This document shows positions 25,576 to 35,284 of a stretch of DNA of 64,000 nucleotides, piece by piece. The first letter of the stretch is position 1. Each line of letters opens with the position of its first letter. Under the pieces are notes generated by a model that made no database searches, was not told where the DNA came from, and saw only the letters and a program-made list of their open reading frames with translations. This stretch comes from Oceanospirillaceae bacterium (GTDB taxonomy: Bacteria > Pseudomonadota > Gammaproteobacteria > Pseudomonadales > Balneatricaceae), in the NCBI GenBank assembly GCA_024640955.1, contig JAHEDZ010000006.1, positions 1 to 64,000 on the forward strand. Reading direction: 5' to 3'. Made by a program: the position numbers and the translations under genes.

Positions 25576-25836
25576 ATGCAGGAAAAAGAGATTCGATTGC
25601 TTTTCAAAGCAGGTGTTTTTGAGCGCGCACAGTGCGCACCAATCTTGATGTCGCCAGGTTGGACACTGCGTTTTCTAACGCGTGACGGCGAGACGGTTCA
25701 GCTGGAGTTACAGCGCTCCAAGAAAGAGCGCGAATTCAAAAGCCTCGACGGCGCAGCAGCCGTCGCCAAGCGCATCGGCTTCGACTGGCTACAAGTCCGC
25801 CTAGGTGAACTGGAGTGGCAGGAGAAAACGGGCTAA
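25576..25836 (+). CDS. small conserved hypothetical protein (mobile-element-associated type)
   Basis: 86-residue soluble protein with no signal peptide or membrane segment. It has a compact alpha/beta pattern: a hydrophobic GWTLRFLTRDGETVQLELQR strand pair, then FKSLDGAAAVAKRIGFDWLQVRL. I recall similar small proteins annotated as ParC-like partition-associated proteins on plasmids and integrative elements, but cannot verify this here. It stands alone downstream of an AT-rich segment, has no partner parA/parB, and is followed by a GTAGGAG-type repeat remnant (~25870-25920). Function not assigned. Confidence 0.65.
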   Translation: MQEKEIRLLFKAGVFERAQCAPILMSPGWTLRFLTRDGETVQLELQRSKKEREFKSLDGAAAVAKRIGFDWLQVRLGELEWQEKTG

Positions 25837-25930
25837 CTGGTTATTTTTCGAAGGGGACGTCCAAGAAGGAGCTATGTAGCACGCAGTGCTATTTCGCGCT
25901 AAGCCCAAATCGCAGTCGCGTAATACGCGC

Positions 25931-26212
25931 CTACTCGGCTATTACTGCCCGTATGAGACGGATTCGAAGGTCGCTTTTGGGGTAAGAGGTGCAGAGGTAA
26001 AACATCGTTGGTGCTGTCAGCTCAGCTCGGGGATAACGCTGAAACACTGTTCCTGCCAGTAGTTCAGCATCGCAGATCTGACACACACCATTGCGGCATG
26101 CCCTGCGCTGATTAATACCAAATTCAGTGAGCTGTTCGAGAAGGGTACGATCGGGATCGAGTTGAAACACAGCTGCGACCCCGTTAATGACAAGTGTAAA
26201 GCGCTCAGTCAT
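25931..26212 (-). CDS. stand-alone plant-type [2Fe-2S] ferredoxin coupled to ubiD
   Basis: 93-residue ferredoxin. The cluster ligands are in CRNGVCQIC (C-x4-C-x2-C) and a fourth Cys in [10 protein letters not shown] chose the ATG at 26212: it overlaps the ubiD stop by eight bases, matches the start of the ferredoxin fold ([14 protein letters not shown]), and is preceded by TTGACGA-type sequence within ubiD. In pseudomonads ubiD is followed by a longer CDP-6-deoxy-glucoseen-reductase-like protein whose N-terminal third is this domain. Here the flavin/NAD part is absent, so the gene is either a trimmed relic or a free electron carrier. No continuation of the reductase is readable downstream. 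Confidence 0.82.
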   Translation of the reverse strand: MTERFTLVINGVAAVFQLDPDRTLLEQLTEFGINQRRACRNGVCQICDAELLAGTVFQRYPRAELTAPTMFYLCTSYPKSDLRIRLIRAVIAE

Positions 26213-27683
26213 CAATGCCGAGATCTTTCCAGATCTCGTCAACCCGAGCTTTAATCGATTCATCCATGGTAATCGGCTCACCCCACTCACGAGTGGTCTC
26301 GCCCTCCCACTTATTAGTGGCATCCATACCCATCTTCGAACCCAGCCCAGAGACCGGCGAAGCAAAATCGAGGTAGTCGATCGGCGTATTCTCGATCATC
26401 GTGGTATCACGCGCCGGATCCATTCGCGTCGTAATCGCCCAGATCACATCATTCCAATCACGCACATTAACGTCATCGTCGCAAACGATGACAAACTTGG
26501 TGTACATAAACTGCCGCAAGAAGGACCAGACACCCAGCATAATCCGCTTCGCATGACCCGGATAGGCCTTCTTCATGCTGACCACTGCCATACGATAAGA
26601 GCAGCCCTCGGGCGGCAGATAGAAGTCTACAATCTCGGGGAATTGCTTCTGCAGAATCGGTACAAATACTTCATTGAGCGCTACACCTAGGATCGCTGGC
26701 TCATCGGGCGGACGGCCGGTGTAGGTGCTGTGATAGATCGGATCTTTACGCATAGTGATGCGCTCTACAGTAAAGACCGGGAACTGATCGACCTCATTGT
26801 AGTAGCCTGTGTGATCACCGAAGGGGCCTTCATCGGCCATCTCATCGGGGTAGAGGTAACCCTCAAGCACTATCTCGGCACTGGCGGGCACCTGCAGATC
26901 ACTGCCTATGCACTGAGTCACCTCGGTTTTACCACCGCGCAGCAGCCCCGCAAAGGCGTACTCTGACAGCGTATCGGGTACAGGCGTTACCGCACCGAGA
27001 ATAGTCGCAGGGTCAGCGCCTAAGGCAACGGCAACGGGGAAGGGTTCGCCCGGACGCTCCTTCTTCCACTCACGAAAGTCCAAAGCACCGCCACGGTGCG
27101 CCAGCCAGCGCATAATAAGCTTGTTCTTAGCGATCAGTTGCTGACGGTAGATACCCAGATTTTGCCGTGTCTTGTTTGGCCCACGAGTAATCACTAGCGG
27201 CCAGGTCACTAGCGGCCCAGCATCGCCCGGCCAACAGGTCTGAATCGGGATGCGGTTAAGATCGACCTCATCACCCTCTAGGACAACCTGCTGACAGGGG
27301 GCATTTCGCACCTGCTTAGGCCCCATATTGAGCACTTGTTTGAAGATCGGCAGCTTATCCCAGGCATCCTTAAAACCCTTGGGTGGCTCGGGCTCTTTAA
27401 GCTGTGCCAGTACCTTACCGACCTCGCGCAGTGCAGAGACAGACTCTTCGCCCATCCCAAAAGCGACGCGCTCCGGTGTTCCGAATAGATTCCCCAGCAC
27501 CGGCATATCGTAGCCTATAGGGTTCTCGAACAGCAGCGCAGGGCCTTGGCGACGCAGCGTACGGTCACAGATCTCAGTCATCTCAAGATTCGGGTCAACG
27601 GGGTGCTTGATACGTTTGAGTTCACCGCGCTTCTCAAGCTGATCAATAAAATCGCGCAGATCTCTGTATTTCGGTGATGCCAT
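26205..27683 (-). CDS. ubiD: 4-hydroxy-3-polyprenylbenzoate decarboxylase
   Basis: Prenylated-FMN-dependent decarboxylase of ubiquinone biosynthesis, 492 residues, matching E. coli UbiD (497). Conserved blocks include [21 protein letters not shown] at the N-terminus, [26 protein letters not shown] and [27 protein letters not shown], with the catalytic Glu/Arg region. I chose the ATG at 27683 (GGGAG upstream); the frame extends 12 codons into the rho terminator. It requires the UbiX cofactor, not encoded here. The order trxA-rho-ubiD is common in gammaproteobacteria. Confidence 0.94.
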   Translation of the reverse strand: MASPKYRDLRDFIDQLEKRGELKRIKHPVDPNLEMTEICDRTLRRQGPALLFENPIGYDMPVLGNLFGTPERVAFGMGEESVSALREVGKVLAQLKEPEPPKGFKDAWDKLPIFKQVLNMGPKQVRNAPCQQVVLEGDEVDLNRIPIQTCWPGDAGPLVTWPLVITRGPNKTRQNLGIYRQQLIAKNKLIMRWLAHRGGALDFREWKKERPGEPFPVAVALGADPATILGAVTPVPDTLSEYAFAGLLRGGKTEVTQCIGSDLQVPASAEIVLEGYLYPDEMADEGPFGDHTGYYNEVDQFPVFTVERITMRKDPIYHSTYTGRPPDEPAILGVALNEVFVPILQKQFPEIVDFYLPPEGCSYRMAVVSMKKAYPGHAKRIMLGVWSFLRQFMYTKFVIVCDDDVNVRDWNDVIWAITTRMDPARDTTMIENTPIDYLDFASPVSGLGSKMGMDATNKWEGETTREWGEPITMDESIKARVDEIWKDLGIDD

Positions 27684-27711
27684 CTTCGCTCCCTTAGAGT
27701 GCTTGCAGCAG

Positions 27712-27746
27712 AAAAACAAAAGGGCGAGTTGTTACGCTCGCCCTTT
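27712..27746 (-). terminator. Rho-independent terminator of rho
   Basis: AAAGGGCGAG (27719-27728) pairs with CTCGCCCTTT (27737-27746). On the minus strand this is followed by TGTTTTTC. It lies 37 bp after the rho stop codon and just before ubiD. Confidence 0.85.
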
Positions 27747-27782
27747 CCTGATGGATTGGGGCGCACCCCAGTTTCACATCAA

Positions 27783-29042
27783 TTATTTTCGCTTCATAGA
27801 CAGGAAGAACTCTTCGTTTGTCTTGAAATCCTTCAGCTTGTCGATAACAAACTCTGTTGCCGCTGCATCTTCCATTGAGTCCAGCAGTTTGCGCAAAATC
27901 CACATACGCTGCAGCTCTTCCTCAGTCGTCAGCAGGTCTTCACGACGTGTGCCGGAACGGCGGATGTTAATCGCTGGGAATACACGTTTCTCTGCAACAC
28001 GACGGTCGAGGTGCACTTCTGAGTTACCTGTACCTTTGAACTCCTCAAAGATAACTTCGTCCATCTTAGAGCCAGTATCAACCAGAGCTGTCGCAATAAT
28101 GGTAAGGCTGCCACCTTCCTCAATGTTACGCGCAGCACCGAAGAAACGCTTCGGACGCTCCAGCGCGTGAGCATCCACACCACCAGTCAGCACCTTACCT
28201 GATGAAGGGATAACCGTATTGTAGGCACGTGCCAGACGGGTAATAGAGTCGAGCAGGATAACCACATCTTTCTTGTGCTCGGTCAGGCGCTTCGCCTTCT
28301 CCAGCACCATCTCTGCAACCTGCACATGCCGTGATGGCGGCTCATCAAAGGTTGAAGCAACGACTTCGCCGCGCACAGTACGCTGCATGTCAGTTACCTC
28401 TTCCGGACGTTCATCAATCAGCAGCACAATCAGGTAAACATCGGGGTTGTTACGCGTGATGCTGTTAGCAATATTCTGCAGCATCAGTGTCTTACCTGCC
28501 TTAGGCGGTGACACGATCAGTGCACGCTGGCCTTTACCCATAGGGCTTACTAGGTCGAGCACCCGAGCAGTGATATCTTCAGTTGAGCCGTTACCAATCT
28601 CCATGCGCATACGGTTCTGCGCAAACAGCGGTGTCAGGTTCTCGAACAGGATCTTGTTCTTGGCGTTCTCTGGCTGATCGTAGTTGATCTCAGAGACCTT
28701 CAGCAGCGCAAAGTAGCGCTCACTATCCTTCGGCGGACGGATCTTACCGGAGATTGTGTCACCTGTACGCAGGTTGAACCGGCGTATTTGGCTTGGCGAT
28801 ACGTAGATATCGTCTGGACCTGCGAGGTATGAGGAGTCAGCTGAACGCAGGAAGCCGAAGCCATCCTGTAGGATCTCCAGTACGCCGTCGCCGTAGATAT
28901 CTTCACCGCTGCGTGCATGCTTCTTAAGGATCGCAAAAATAACGTCCTGTTTGCGTGAACGAGCGAGGTTGTCGAGTCCCATCTCTGCTGCAATGTTGAG
29001 CAGTTCTGGCATAGATTTTAGTTTGAGTTCGGTAAGATTCAT
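27783..29042 (-). CDS. rho: transcription termination factor Rho
   Basis: Hexameric RNA-dependent ATPase/helicase that ends transcription. The 419 residues match E. coli Rho almost exactly in length. Visible parts: N-terminal [22 protein letters not shown], the cold-shock-like RNA-binding domain with [18 protein letters not shown] and [19 protein letters not shown], Walker A ([11 protein letters not shown]), Walker B ([16 protein letters not shown]) and the R-loop/C-terminal [13 protein letters not shown]. The 5' region (29043-29185) may contain the usual autoregulatory leader; I see no distinct structure there. Confidence 0.97.
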   Translation of the reverse strand: MNLTELKLKSMPELLNIAAEMGLDNLARSRKQDVIFAILKKHARSGEDIYGDGVLEILQDGFGFLRSADSSYLAGPDDIYVSPSQIRRFNLRTGDTISGKIRPPKDSERYFALLKVSEINYDQPENAKNKILFENLTPLFAQNRMRMEIGNGSTEDITARVLDLVSPMGKGQRALIVSPPKAGKTLMLQNIANSITRNNPDVYLIVLLIDERPEEVTDMQRTVRGEVVASTFDEPPSRHVQVAEMVLEKAKRLTEHKKDVVILLDSITRLARAYNTVIPSSGKVLTGGVDAHALERPKRFFGAARNIEEGGSLTIIATALVDTGSKMDEVIFEEFKGTGNSEVHLDRRVAEKRVFPAINIRRSGTRREDLLTTEEELQRMWILRKLLDSMEDAAATEFVIDKLKDFKTNEEFFLSMKRK

Positions 29043-29185
29043 TGTCGTTTTAGATGAAGGGCTAGTTGCAGCCGAACGGCTGTGTTGCCGGAAGGTTTAG
29101 TTTCAGAAGAAGGAATTCGAAAAGTATCTTTCGCAAAGACATCTTAAATATATACAGCGTCTGCGGGGCTGTCCAGCAAACTGAT

Positions 29186-29221
29186 CAAAAAAAGAGCAGA
29201 TCTGTTAAATCTGCTCTTTTG
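29186..29221 (-). terminator. Rho-independent terminator of trxA
   Basis: AAAGAGCAGAT pairs with ATCTGCTCTTT around a short loop (about 29191-29219). Seven T residues follow on the minus strand. It lies just after the trxA stop codon. Confidence 0.88.
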
Positions 29222-29234
29222 TAGTGTCAAAAAC

Positions 29235-29561
29235 TTAAAGATTTGCGTCTACAAAGGCCGCCAGCTGTGACTTAGACAAAGCACCCACTTTAGTCGCTTC
29301 AACGTTACCACCCTTGAACAGCATTAGGGTTGGGATGCCACGAATACCAAACTTAGGTGGAGTTTCGTTGTTTTCGTCAATGTTCAGCTTACATACCTTG
29401 ATACGACCGTCATACTCTTTAGCGATCTCTTCTAGGACCGGCGCAATCATTTTACAAGGGCCACACCACTCCGCCCAGTAATCAACCAGTACAGGTACTT
29501 CAGCTTTTAGTACATCTTCCTCAAAACTAGCGTCACTTACATTAACGATGTTCTCACTCAT
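29235..29561 (-). CDS. trxA: thioredoxin
   Basis: 108-residue cytoplasmic disulfide reductase. The active site is [14 protein letters not shown] (CGPC pair), followed by the cis-Pro segment [12 protein letters not shown]. Length and motifs equal E. coli thioredoxin 1. I chose the ATG at 29561, with GGAG ten bases upstream; the frame extends nine codons further. It is transcribed ahead of rho and separated from it by its own terminator. Confidence 0.95.
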   Translation of the reverse strand: MSENIVNVSDASFEEDVLKAEVPVLVDYWAEWCGPCKMIAPVLEEIAKEYDGRIKVCKLNIDENNETPPKFGIRGIPTLMLFKGGNVEATKVGALSKSQLAAFVDANL

Positions 29562-29756
29562 TCGTGAATATCTCCAAAGCGCTTGCACGCTATTTATCTG
29601 TGAACATTAGACGGTAAACGTCTTACAAACGAACTATCGCGCGTTCTTTTGCGCACTCTATTGCAAAAGCTAGTCGCGAGATAATAGCATCTGTATCGGC
29701 TTTTGGGGAATTGCCCCAAAGAACTAACTCGCGCAGCCTTTTTGAGAACTATAAGA

Positions 29757-30743
29757 ATGTACCTGAGCCTCGCCCAACATAGTCGTATTGTCGCTCATCA
29801 GTGGTACGACATTACAGTCACTCTGTTTAAAGTACTGATCCCCGCGCTGATCGTGGTACGCCTGTTGGAGCAGGCCGGATTCGTTGATCTTCTGGCTCAG
29901 TTATTGGCGCCGCTGATGCACTTACTTGACCTGCCGCCCCTCGCTGGATTGATCTGGGCGACCGCGATGCTGACCAATATCTATGCCGGTCTGGTCATTA
30001 TGATCACCTACGCATCCGACTGGACACTGGCACAGGTCACCTGCATGGGTATGTTGATGCTCGGTGCCCATAACATGCTGGTAGAGGTCAGTATTGCGCG
30101 CAAAGCGGGCTGTCGCATACTGCCGCAGGCGCTGATGCGCATAATCAGCGCTTTTCTGCTCGCCTGGCTGTTGAGTTGGTACTATGCCGACGACCCAGTA
30201 ATGCAGCAGACACACGCCTTTATTTGGCAGCCTGAAGTGCGCGGTGCAGACTGGGGTACCTGGGCTACAACTCAGCTCACCAGCCTTTTCTGGACCGCTA
30301 TCGTGATCTTGATACTGGTCACGGCCCTGCAAATCCTGAAGGTCACGGGTGTTGAGCGGATGCTGGAACAGGCGCTAAAACCTCTACTCAAGCTGATCGG
30401 CATCTCGCAGAAAGCGCTATCGATGACGCTGATAGGCATGACACTGGGGCTCGCGTTTGGTGGCGGACTGTTGATTCGTGAAGCGGAGAAGGGTGAACTC
30501 AATCCACGAGAGATCCTCGCAGCCATCAGCCTGCTTGGGCTGTGTCACAGTTTGATTGAGGATACGCTGCTGATAGCACTTACCGGTGCATCGCTTTGGG
30601 CAGTAGTAGGCTATCGGTTGATATGGGCACTGCTACTTATTGCGATTATCGCGCGGTTGATTCCGCTGATTCCAGATAAGGTGCTAGATCGGTGGTTTGC
30701 TACGTCCGTAGTGAAAGAGCCAACAGAAGAGAAGGTCGGGTAA
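29757..30743 (+). CDS. nucleoside-recognition (Gate) domain membrane protein
   Basis: Polytopic inner-membrane protein of 328 residues. It carries two Gate-type hydrophobic units: residues ~25-100 (LIVVRLLEQAGFVDLLAQLLAPL ... GLIWATAMLTNIYAGLVI) and ~190-310 (VTGVERMLEQALKPLLKLIGIS ... GLAFGGGLLIREAEKGEL). Gate domains occur in nucleoside carriers and in SpmA/SpmB-like proteins of unknown role. I chose the ATG at 29757, the first Met of the hydrophobic protein; the open frame begins 18 codons earlier. Divergent from trxA. The transported substrate, if any, is unknown. Confidence 0.8.
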   Translation: MYLSLAQHSRIVAHQWYDITVTLFKVLIPALIVVRLLEQAGFVDLLAQLLAPLMHLLDLPPLAGLIWATAMLTNIYAGLVIMITYASDWTLAQVTCMGMLMLGAHNMLVEVSIARKAGCRILPQALMRIISAFLLAWLLSWYYADDPVMQQTHAFIWQPEVRGADWGTWATTQLTSLFWTAIVILILVTALQILKVTGVERMLEQALKPLLKLIGISQKALSMTLIGMTLGLAFGGGLLIREAEKGELNPREILAAISLLGLCHSLIEDTLLIALTGASLWAVVGYRLIWALLLIAIIARLIPLIPDKVLDRWFATSVVKEPTEEKVG

Positions 30744-30782
30744 TAGCCGCATAGGCGGCTACAACCCTCGTACCGGAAAATT

Positions 30783-30826
30783 TGTAGGAGCGATCTACGC
30801 GAAGCCTACGTTCGCGACGGATCGCA
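30783..30826. repeat. GTAGGAG-type palindromic repeat
   Basis: TGTAGGAGCGATCTACGCGAAG followed by ...CGCGACGGATCGC folds on itself and resembles the elements at 38921-38972, 58958-59094 and 61325-61358. It lies between the Gate-domain gene and pckA, which are convergent. Confidence 0.5.
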
Positions 30827-30834
30827 CGGCCCGA

Positions 30835-32382
30835 TTAAACCTGCGGCCCAGCCGCAATAATCGCTTCATCGACACCACCAAATTTCTCAAAGTTCTTCAC
30901 AAACTTCGACGCCAACTCAGCTGCCGCAGCATCATAGGCTTGAGCCGACTCCCAGGTCTGGCGTGGTACCAGCAGATTAGAGTCTACTGAGGGCACCGCC
31001 ACAGGGACATCGAGGTTCAGCCCATCAATGTGCTGCGTCTCTACATCATTCAGACAGCCATTCTGGATTGCAGAGATCACCGAACGCGTCGTTGGGATAC
31101 TGAAGCGCTGACCTGTGCCATAGCTACCGCCGGTCCAGCCGGTATTTACCAGGTAGACACGCGAACCAAACTCTTCGATACGCTTCATCAGCAGCTCGGC
31201 GTATTCCGCTGCTGGGCGCGGGAAAAAAGGCGCACCGAAGCAGGTGGAGAAGGTCGACTTAATGCCACCGCCCGACCCCATCTCCGTCGAACCGACAAGT
31301 GCGGTGTAGCCAGAAAGAAAGTGGTAAGCCGCAGCTTCCTTGGTGAGTACTGATACCGGTGGTAGGACACCAGTGAGGTCACAAGTAAGGAAAATGATGT
31401 TATCCGGTTCAGCCCCCATATTAGTCGCAGAGCGTTTGTCAATGTGCTCCAAGGGGTAAGCACAGCGGCCATTTTCGGTCAGACTAGTGTCGTTATAGTC
31501 GGCACGACGTGCATCATTTAGTGTCACGTTCTCAACAATTGCACCAAAACGGATCGCTTCCCAAATAATCGGCTCGTTCTTATGGCTCAGGTTGATGGTC
31601 TTGGCATAACAGCCACCTTCAAGGTTGAACACTGTGCCTTTGCCCCAGCCGTGTTCATCATCACCGATCAAGTAGCGATCAGGATCCGCTGAGAGCGTGG
31701 TCTTGCCCGTACCCGAAAGACCAAAAAAGAGGGTAGTCGCACCATCTTCGCCAATATTGGCTGAACAGTGCATCGGCAGCACGTCCCGCTCAGGCAGCAG
31801 GAAGTTCTGCACTGAGAACATCGCCTTCTTCATTTCACCCGCGTAGCGCATGCCTGCAATCAGTACTTTGCGCTTAGCAAAGTTGAGGATGACGCAGCCA
31901 TCGGAGTTGGTGGCGTCGCGCTCGGGATCACATTCGAAGCTGGCAACGTTGAGGATCTGCCACTCCTCTTTATCCTTCGGGTTGAAGTGCGCTGGGCGAA
32001 TAAAGAGGTTTTGCCCAAAGAGGTTCTGCCAAGCCGTTTCAGTCGTCATGCGCACTGCTAGGTAGTGGTTTGGATCCGAGCCAACGTGTACCTCAGAGAC
32101 AAAGTGCTCTCTATCGCTGAGGTAGGCCTCAACGCGCGACCAGAGCGCATCAAACTTAGCAGCATCAAATGGGCGGTTGATTGCCCCCCAATCGATGGAG
32201 TCGGCCGTACTCGGCTCCTGCACGATGAAACGATCCATCGGCGAGCGGCCTGTCCGCTTGGCGGTGGTTACAACCAGCGCACCGGTGTTGGCAAGTGTGC
32301 CTTCACCGCGAGCAACAGCGGCTTCAACAAGAGCTGCAGGCGCTAAATTAAGGTGGGTCGTGGAAACTGACTCTTTAGTCAT
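30835..32382 (-). CDS. pckA: phosphoenolpyruvate carboxykinase (ATP)
   Basis: Gluconeogenic enzyme converting oxaloacetate and ATP to PEP, CO2 and ADP. The 515 residues fit the bacterial ATP-type. Motifs: [10 protein letters not shown] at the N-terminus, [11 protein letters not shown], the P-loop [16 protein letters not shown], the metal site [10 protein letters not shown] and [16 protein letters not shown] chose the ATG at 32382 (GGATAG upstream); the frame begins eight codons earlier. It follows hslO at a 218-bp distance in the order seen in enteric bacteria. In an inositol-using organism it would drain TCA intermediates to sugars. Confidence 0.97.
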   Translation of the reverse strand: MTKESVSTTHLNLAPAALVEAAVARGEGTLANTGALVVTTAKRTGRSPMDRFIVQEPSTADSIDWGAINRPFDAAKFDALWSRVEAYLSDREHFVSEVHVGSDPNHYLAVRMTTETAWQNLFGQNLFIRPAHFNPKDKEEWQILNVASFECDPERDATNSDGCVILNFAKRKVLIAGMRYAGEMKKAMFSVQNFLLPERDVLPMHCSANIGEDGATTLFFGLSGTGKTTLSADPDRYLIGDDEHGWGKGTVFNLEGGCYAKTINLSHKNEPIIWEAIRFGAIVENVTLNDARRADYNDTSLTENGRCAYPLEHIDKRSATNMGAEPDNIIFLTCDLTGVLPPVSVLTKEAAAYHFLSGYTALVGSTEMGSGGGIKSTFSTCFGAPFFPRPAAEYAELLMKRIEEFGSRVYLVNTGWTGGSYGTGQRFSIPTTRSVISAIQNGCLNDVETQHIDGLNLDVPVAVPSVDSNLLVPRQTWESAQAYDAAAAELASKFVKNFEKFGGVDEAIIAAGPQV

Positions 32383-32600
32383 CTGTTTTTCTATCCTTTC
32401 GGGCACTGCCCCGTTTACCTGGAAATAAAAACCCAGCCGACCTCTAAAGGGTCACGTTCGATGACGTTTTTGCTTGGGTAGGATACGAACCAGTTGATCT
32501 GGTCTCTTTTTTTAGCGTGTCGCAAAATTTGATTCGCAATACTTATACCACCGATTTTCTCACAACCGGCGGCGCAGGCGTACCCTGAGGGCCTTACCTA

Positions 32601-33479
32601 TTAGTGCAATGAACCCTCGTCATTTAGGCGACCGTCGTTGTGAAACAGGGCGCGGATATCGGCAGTATCAAAGCTATACAGCTCATTGCAGAACTGGCAG
32701 CTCATCTCAATCGCACCGCCCTGCTCTTCGGCAAGCTCTAACAACTCATCTTGCGTCATCATCTGCATCGCATTGGCGCTACGCTCGCGGCTGCAGTCGC
32801 AGTTGAAGATAAGATCTTCAGATTCGAACAGGCGCACTGTTTCCTCGTGGTACAGGCGGTAAAGGATGGTCTCGTTGTCGAGCTGCAACAGTTCTTCCGA
32901 TTTGAGCGTTTGAGCTAAAGCGACAATGTGCTCCCAGTCGGCAGAGCCTGTACCCGCCGCAGGCAGGACCTGAGTGAGCATACCGGCTGCATGCTTGCCA
33001 TCGGCGGCGAGCTGAATTTTGGTGGGTAGCTGCTCTGATTGAGAGAAGTAGCGTTCCAGACAGTCACTCAGGGTGGCACCTTCGAGTGACACAACACCTT
33101 GATAACGTTGACCGTCTTTTGGCTCGATGGTTAGAGCCATACGGCCATTCTGCAGCAGCTCATCCAAGCGCTCGGCATCAGGCAGCTCTCCTTCATCGAA
33201 ACGCGCAATCGCACGTACATGATTATCATGGGTCGCTTCGGCCATCAGAATCCTAACAGCACCCTCGCCCTGAGCTTGGAGTGATACACGACCTTCGATC
33301 TTCAGGTTGGATGTGAGTAGCGCAACTGCCGCCAGCAACTCACCCAGCAGAATCTGTAGTCGCTCGGGGTAGTCGGCGCGGGCAAGCACTTCCGCATAGG
33401 CTTTATCGAGACCCACAATGGCACCTCGCACATCAATATCATCAAACAGAAGGCGTTGAATTTGGTCAGGACTACTCAT
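32601..33479 (-). CDS. hslO: redox-regulated 33-kDa chaperonin Hsp33
   Basis: Oxidation-activated holdase chaperone in the cytoplasm, 292 residues as expected. The C-terminal zinc switch is present: CDCSRE (C-x-C) and CQFC (C-x2-C), about 30 residues apart. The N-terminal domain has VRGAIVGLDKAYAEVLARADYPERL. Lies between hslR and pckA, the conserved gammaproteobacterial order. No strong ribosome binding site is visible before the ATG at 33479. Confidence 0.95.
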   Translation of the reverse strand: MSSPDQIQRLLFDDIDVRGAIVGLDKAYAEVLARADYPERLQILLGELLAAVALLTSNLKIEGRVSLQAQGEGAVRILMAEATHDNHVRAIARFDEGELPDAERLDELLQNGRMALTIEPKDGQRYQGVVSLEGATLSDCLERYFSQSEQLPTKIQLAADGKHAAGMLTQVLPAAGTGSADWEHIVALAQTLKSEELLQLDNETILYRLYHEETVRLFESEDLIFNCDCSRERSANAMQMMTQDELLELAEEQGGAIEMSCQFCNELYSFDTADIRALFHNDGRLNDEGSLH

Positions 33480-33565
33480 GAATTTTTGCGCTCAAACTCG
33501 ATAAAAAACGGCATATTTCGAAGTGCGTAAATTGTAACGAAAAATTGGGCAACCGCCGACCCCTA

Positions 33566-33952
33566 CTAGCCGTCCCAGAACCCTTTAATGCGCAGCAGTT
33601 CGCGCCTACTCTTTTTATTTGGTCGATTTTCGGGTGCAGACCCAAGATTTTTGCGCGCCTCGGCATTGGATGCGCGTTTATCGACACTCTCTTGGGTCTC
33701 TCGGTAGAGTTTTTGGGCCTCAGGCGCTCCGCGACGCGTGTCGGACAGTCCTAACACCTCGATTATCTTCTCTTCATACCCTTGTCGCAGTTTTATCTCG
33801 GCGCCAATCTCAACATTTCTGGAGCATTTGGCCTTGTGGCCGTTGTATTGAACCTTGCCCCCCTCGATCATCTCCTTGGCTAAACCTCGCGTCTTGTAGA
33901 AACGCGCAGCCCAGAGCCACTTATCGAGTCGAACCTGTTCTGAATCACTCAT
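33566..33952 (-). CDS. hslR: heat shock protein 15 (ribosome-recycling S4-domain protein)
   Basis: 128-residue RNA-binding protein that binds 50S subunits carrying nascent chains after heat shock. The S4 domain is at the N-terminus (VRLDKWLWAARFYKTRGLAKEMIEGGKVQYNGHKAK), followed by a basic C-terminal tail (NKKSRRELLRIKGFWDG). The ATG at 33952 overlaps the yrfG stop codon by one base (TAATG), so translation is probably coupled. Confidence 0.92.
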   Translation of the reverse strand: MSDSEQVRLDKWLWAARFYKTRGLAKEMIEGGKVQYNGHKAKCSRNVEIGAEIKLRQGYEEKIIEVLGLSDTRRGAPEAQKLYRETQESVDKRASNAEARKNLGSAPENRPNKKSRRELLRIKGFWDG

Positions 33953-34611
33953 TAGTCGGGAAACACCTCAGAAAAATCCTGTAACACGGGAAAATCACAA
34001 TCATCGAGATCACGCGGTGGTTGCTGGCTATCGGGTTGCGAAATCGTGAGCAGATGTGCGATGCCATAATCACGTGCGGAGCGAAGCACCGGCAAGCTAT
34101 CGTCCACCATTAGAGTACGCTCTGGATCGAAAGGTTCGATCTGCTGGAGCTTTTCCCAGAACAGCTGCTGCTCTTTTGGCACGCCAAAGTCGTGCGAACT
34201 AATAACGCGGTCGATCTCTGACTCCAGCTCTGTGTGTCTGAATTTCAAATCAACTCCACCACGGTGAGAGTTCGTTACAATCACGATACGACGACCGGTC
34301 TGGCGCACACGTTGCAAAAATTCCTGAACCGAATCACGGTAACCGATCTTATCTGCCACCTCTGCCTTTAGCTCGGTAATGGGTAGATCTAACTCTTTTG
34401 ACCAGTAATCAAAGCAGTACCACTGCAGCGTACCCACTTCCCGCATGATGCGCTCATGCAACCAGATTCGAGCCTCATCGGGGTCGAGCTGATTTTTCTC
34501 AGCATAGACAGCGGGAATAAACTCAAGCCAGAAGTGGCTATCAAAGTGGAGATCGAGCAAAGTTCCGTCCATATCTAGAAAGACGGTATCTATCGCTTGC
34601 CAATTCAACAT
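33952..34611 (-). CDS. yrfG: HAD-family purine nucleotidase (GMP/IMP nucleotidase)
   Basis: Haloacid-dehalogenase-like phosphatase, 219 residues, close to E. coli YrfG (222). Motif I is VFLDMDGTLLDL (nucleophile Asp), motif II is VTNSHRGG, and motif III/IV is MVDDSLPVLRSARDYGI. The WYCFDYWSKELDLPI block is typical of the YrfG group. I chose the ATG at 34611 because it begins MLNWQAID, equivalent to the E. coli N-terminus; upstream in-frame ATGs at 34638 and 34650 overlap nudE. No good ribosome binding site precedes any of them. Confidence 0.88.
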   Translation of the reverse strand: MLNWQAIDTVFLDMDGTLLDLHFDSHFWLEFIPAVYAEKNQLDPDEARIWLHERIMREVGTLQWYCFDYWSKELDLPITELKAEVADKIGYRDSVQEFLQRVRQTGRRIVIVTNSHRGGVDLKFRHTELESEIDRVISSHDFGVPKEQQLFWEKLQQIEPFDPERTLMVDDSLPVLRSARDYGIAHLLTISQPDSQQPPRDLDDCDFPVLQDFSEVFPD

Positions 34612-34640
34612 AATCAGGGAACACTCAGGGTTCAGCATGG

Positions 34641-35201
34641 ATGAATACAAGTATGCACATCAAACCCGAGATTTTGAAGCTAAGTCGCCCTGAGCGTTCG
34701 CGACTTTTTCATGTAGAGCAGGTCCATCTGCGTTTTAGTAACGGCGAAGAACGCATGTTCGAGCGGTTGATAACGCCACCTCGTGGGGCCGTGATGGTGA
34801 TAGCGATTGATGAGGATGATCATCTAATCCTAATCCGCGAGTACGCTGCTGGGCTTGATGAGTATGTGCTGACGCTGCCCAAAGGGGTTATAGACCCAGG
34901 TGAAGATCCGGTTCAGGCGGCCAATCGAGAATTGCAGGAGGAGGCCGGCTTCGGTGCTCGCGAGCTCCATCCGCTCAAGCGTATCAGCGCTGCGCCAAAC
35001 TACATGGGACACATGCTCGATCTCGTTATTGCGCGCGATCTCTATCCAAGCAAGTTGGAGGGCGATGAGCCGGAGCCGCTAGAGGTAGTGCGCTATCCGC
35101 TATCTCAGATCGACGATCTGATTACCCAAGCAGATTTCCATGAGGGCCGTGCTATCGCCGCTCTGTTCTTGCTGAAAAATTGGCTGGCTGAGAATCGTTA
35201 A
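34641..35201 (+). CDS. nudE: ADP compounds hydrolase NudE
   Basis: Nudix hydrolase acting on NADH, ADP-ribose and Ap3A, 186 residues. The Nudix box is GVIDPGEDPVQAANRELQEEAGFG (residues ~75-98). The C-terminal SAAPNYMGHMLDLVIARDLYPSKLEGDEPEPLE segment is diagnostic for NudE. The start may be 34641 or the ATG four codons later. It is divergent from yrfG, with only 29 bp between start codons, so the promoters must overlap coding sequence. Confidence 0.92.
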   Translation: MNTSMHIKPEILKLSRPERSRLFHVEQVHLRFSNGEERMFERLITPPRGAVMVIAIDEDDHLILIREYAAGLDEYVLTLPKGVIDPGEDPVQAANRELQEEAGFGARELHPLKRISAAPNYMGHMLDLVIARDLYPSKLEGDEPEPLEVVRYPLSQIDDLITQADFHEGRAIAALFLLKNWLAENR

Positions 35202-35284
35202 TCGGCTAATTTGGGAGCGATCGACCAAAGGTACTTTCGCGACCCACTGGAAAATATGCCTCCGGCATACATCCCTCTTACCGT

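Noticed and set aside
32486-32512. Plus-strand hairpin with T run upstream of pckA (ACCAG-TTGAT-CTGGT then T residues)
   Set aside because: The stem is only 5 bp and no plus-strand gene precedes it; too weak to call a terminator.
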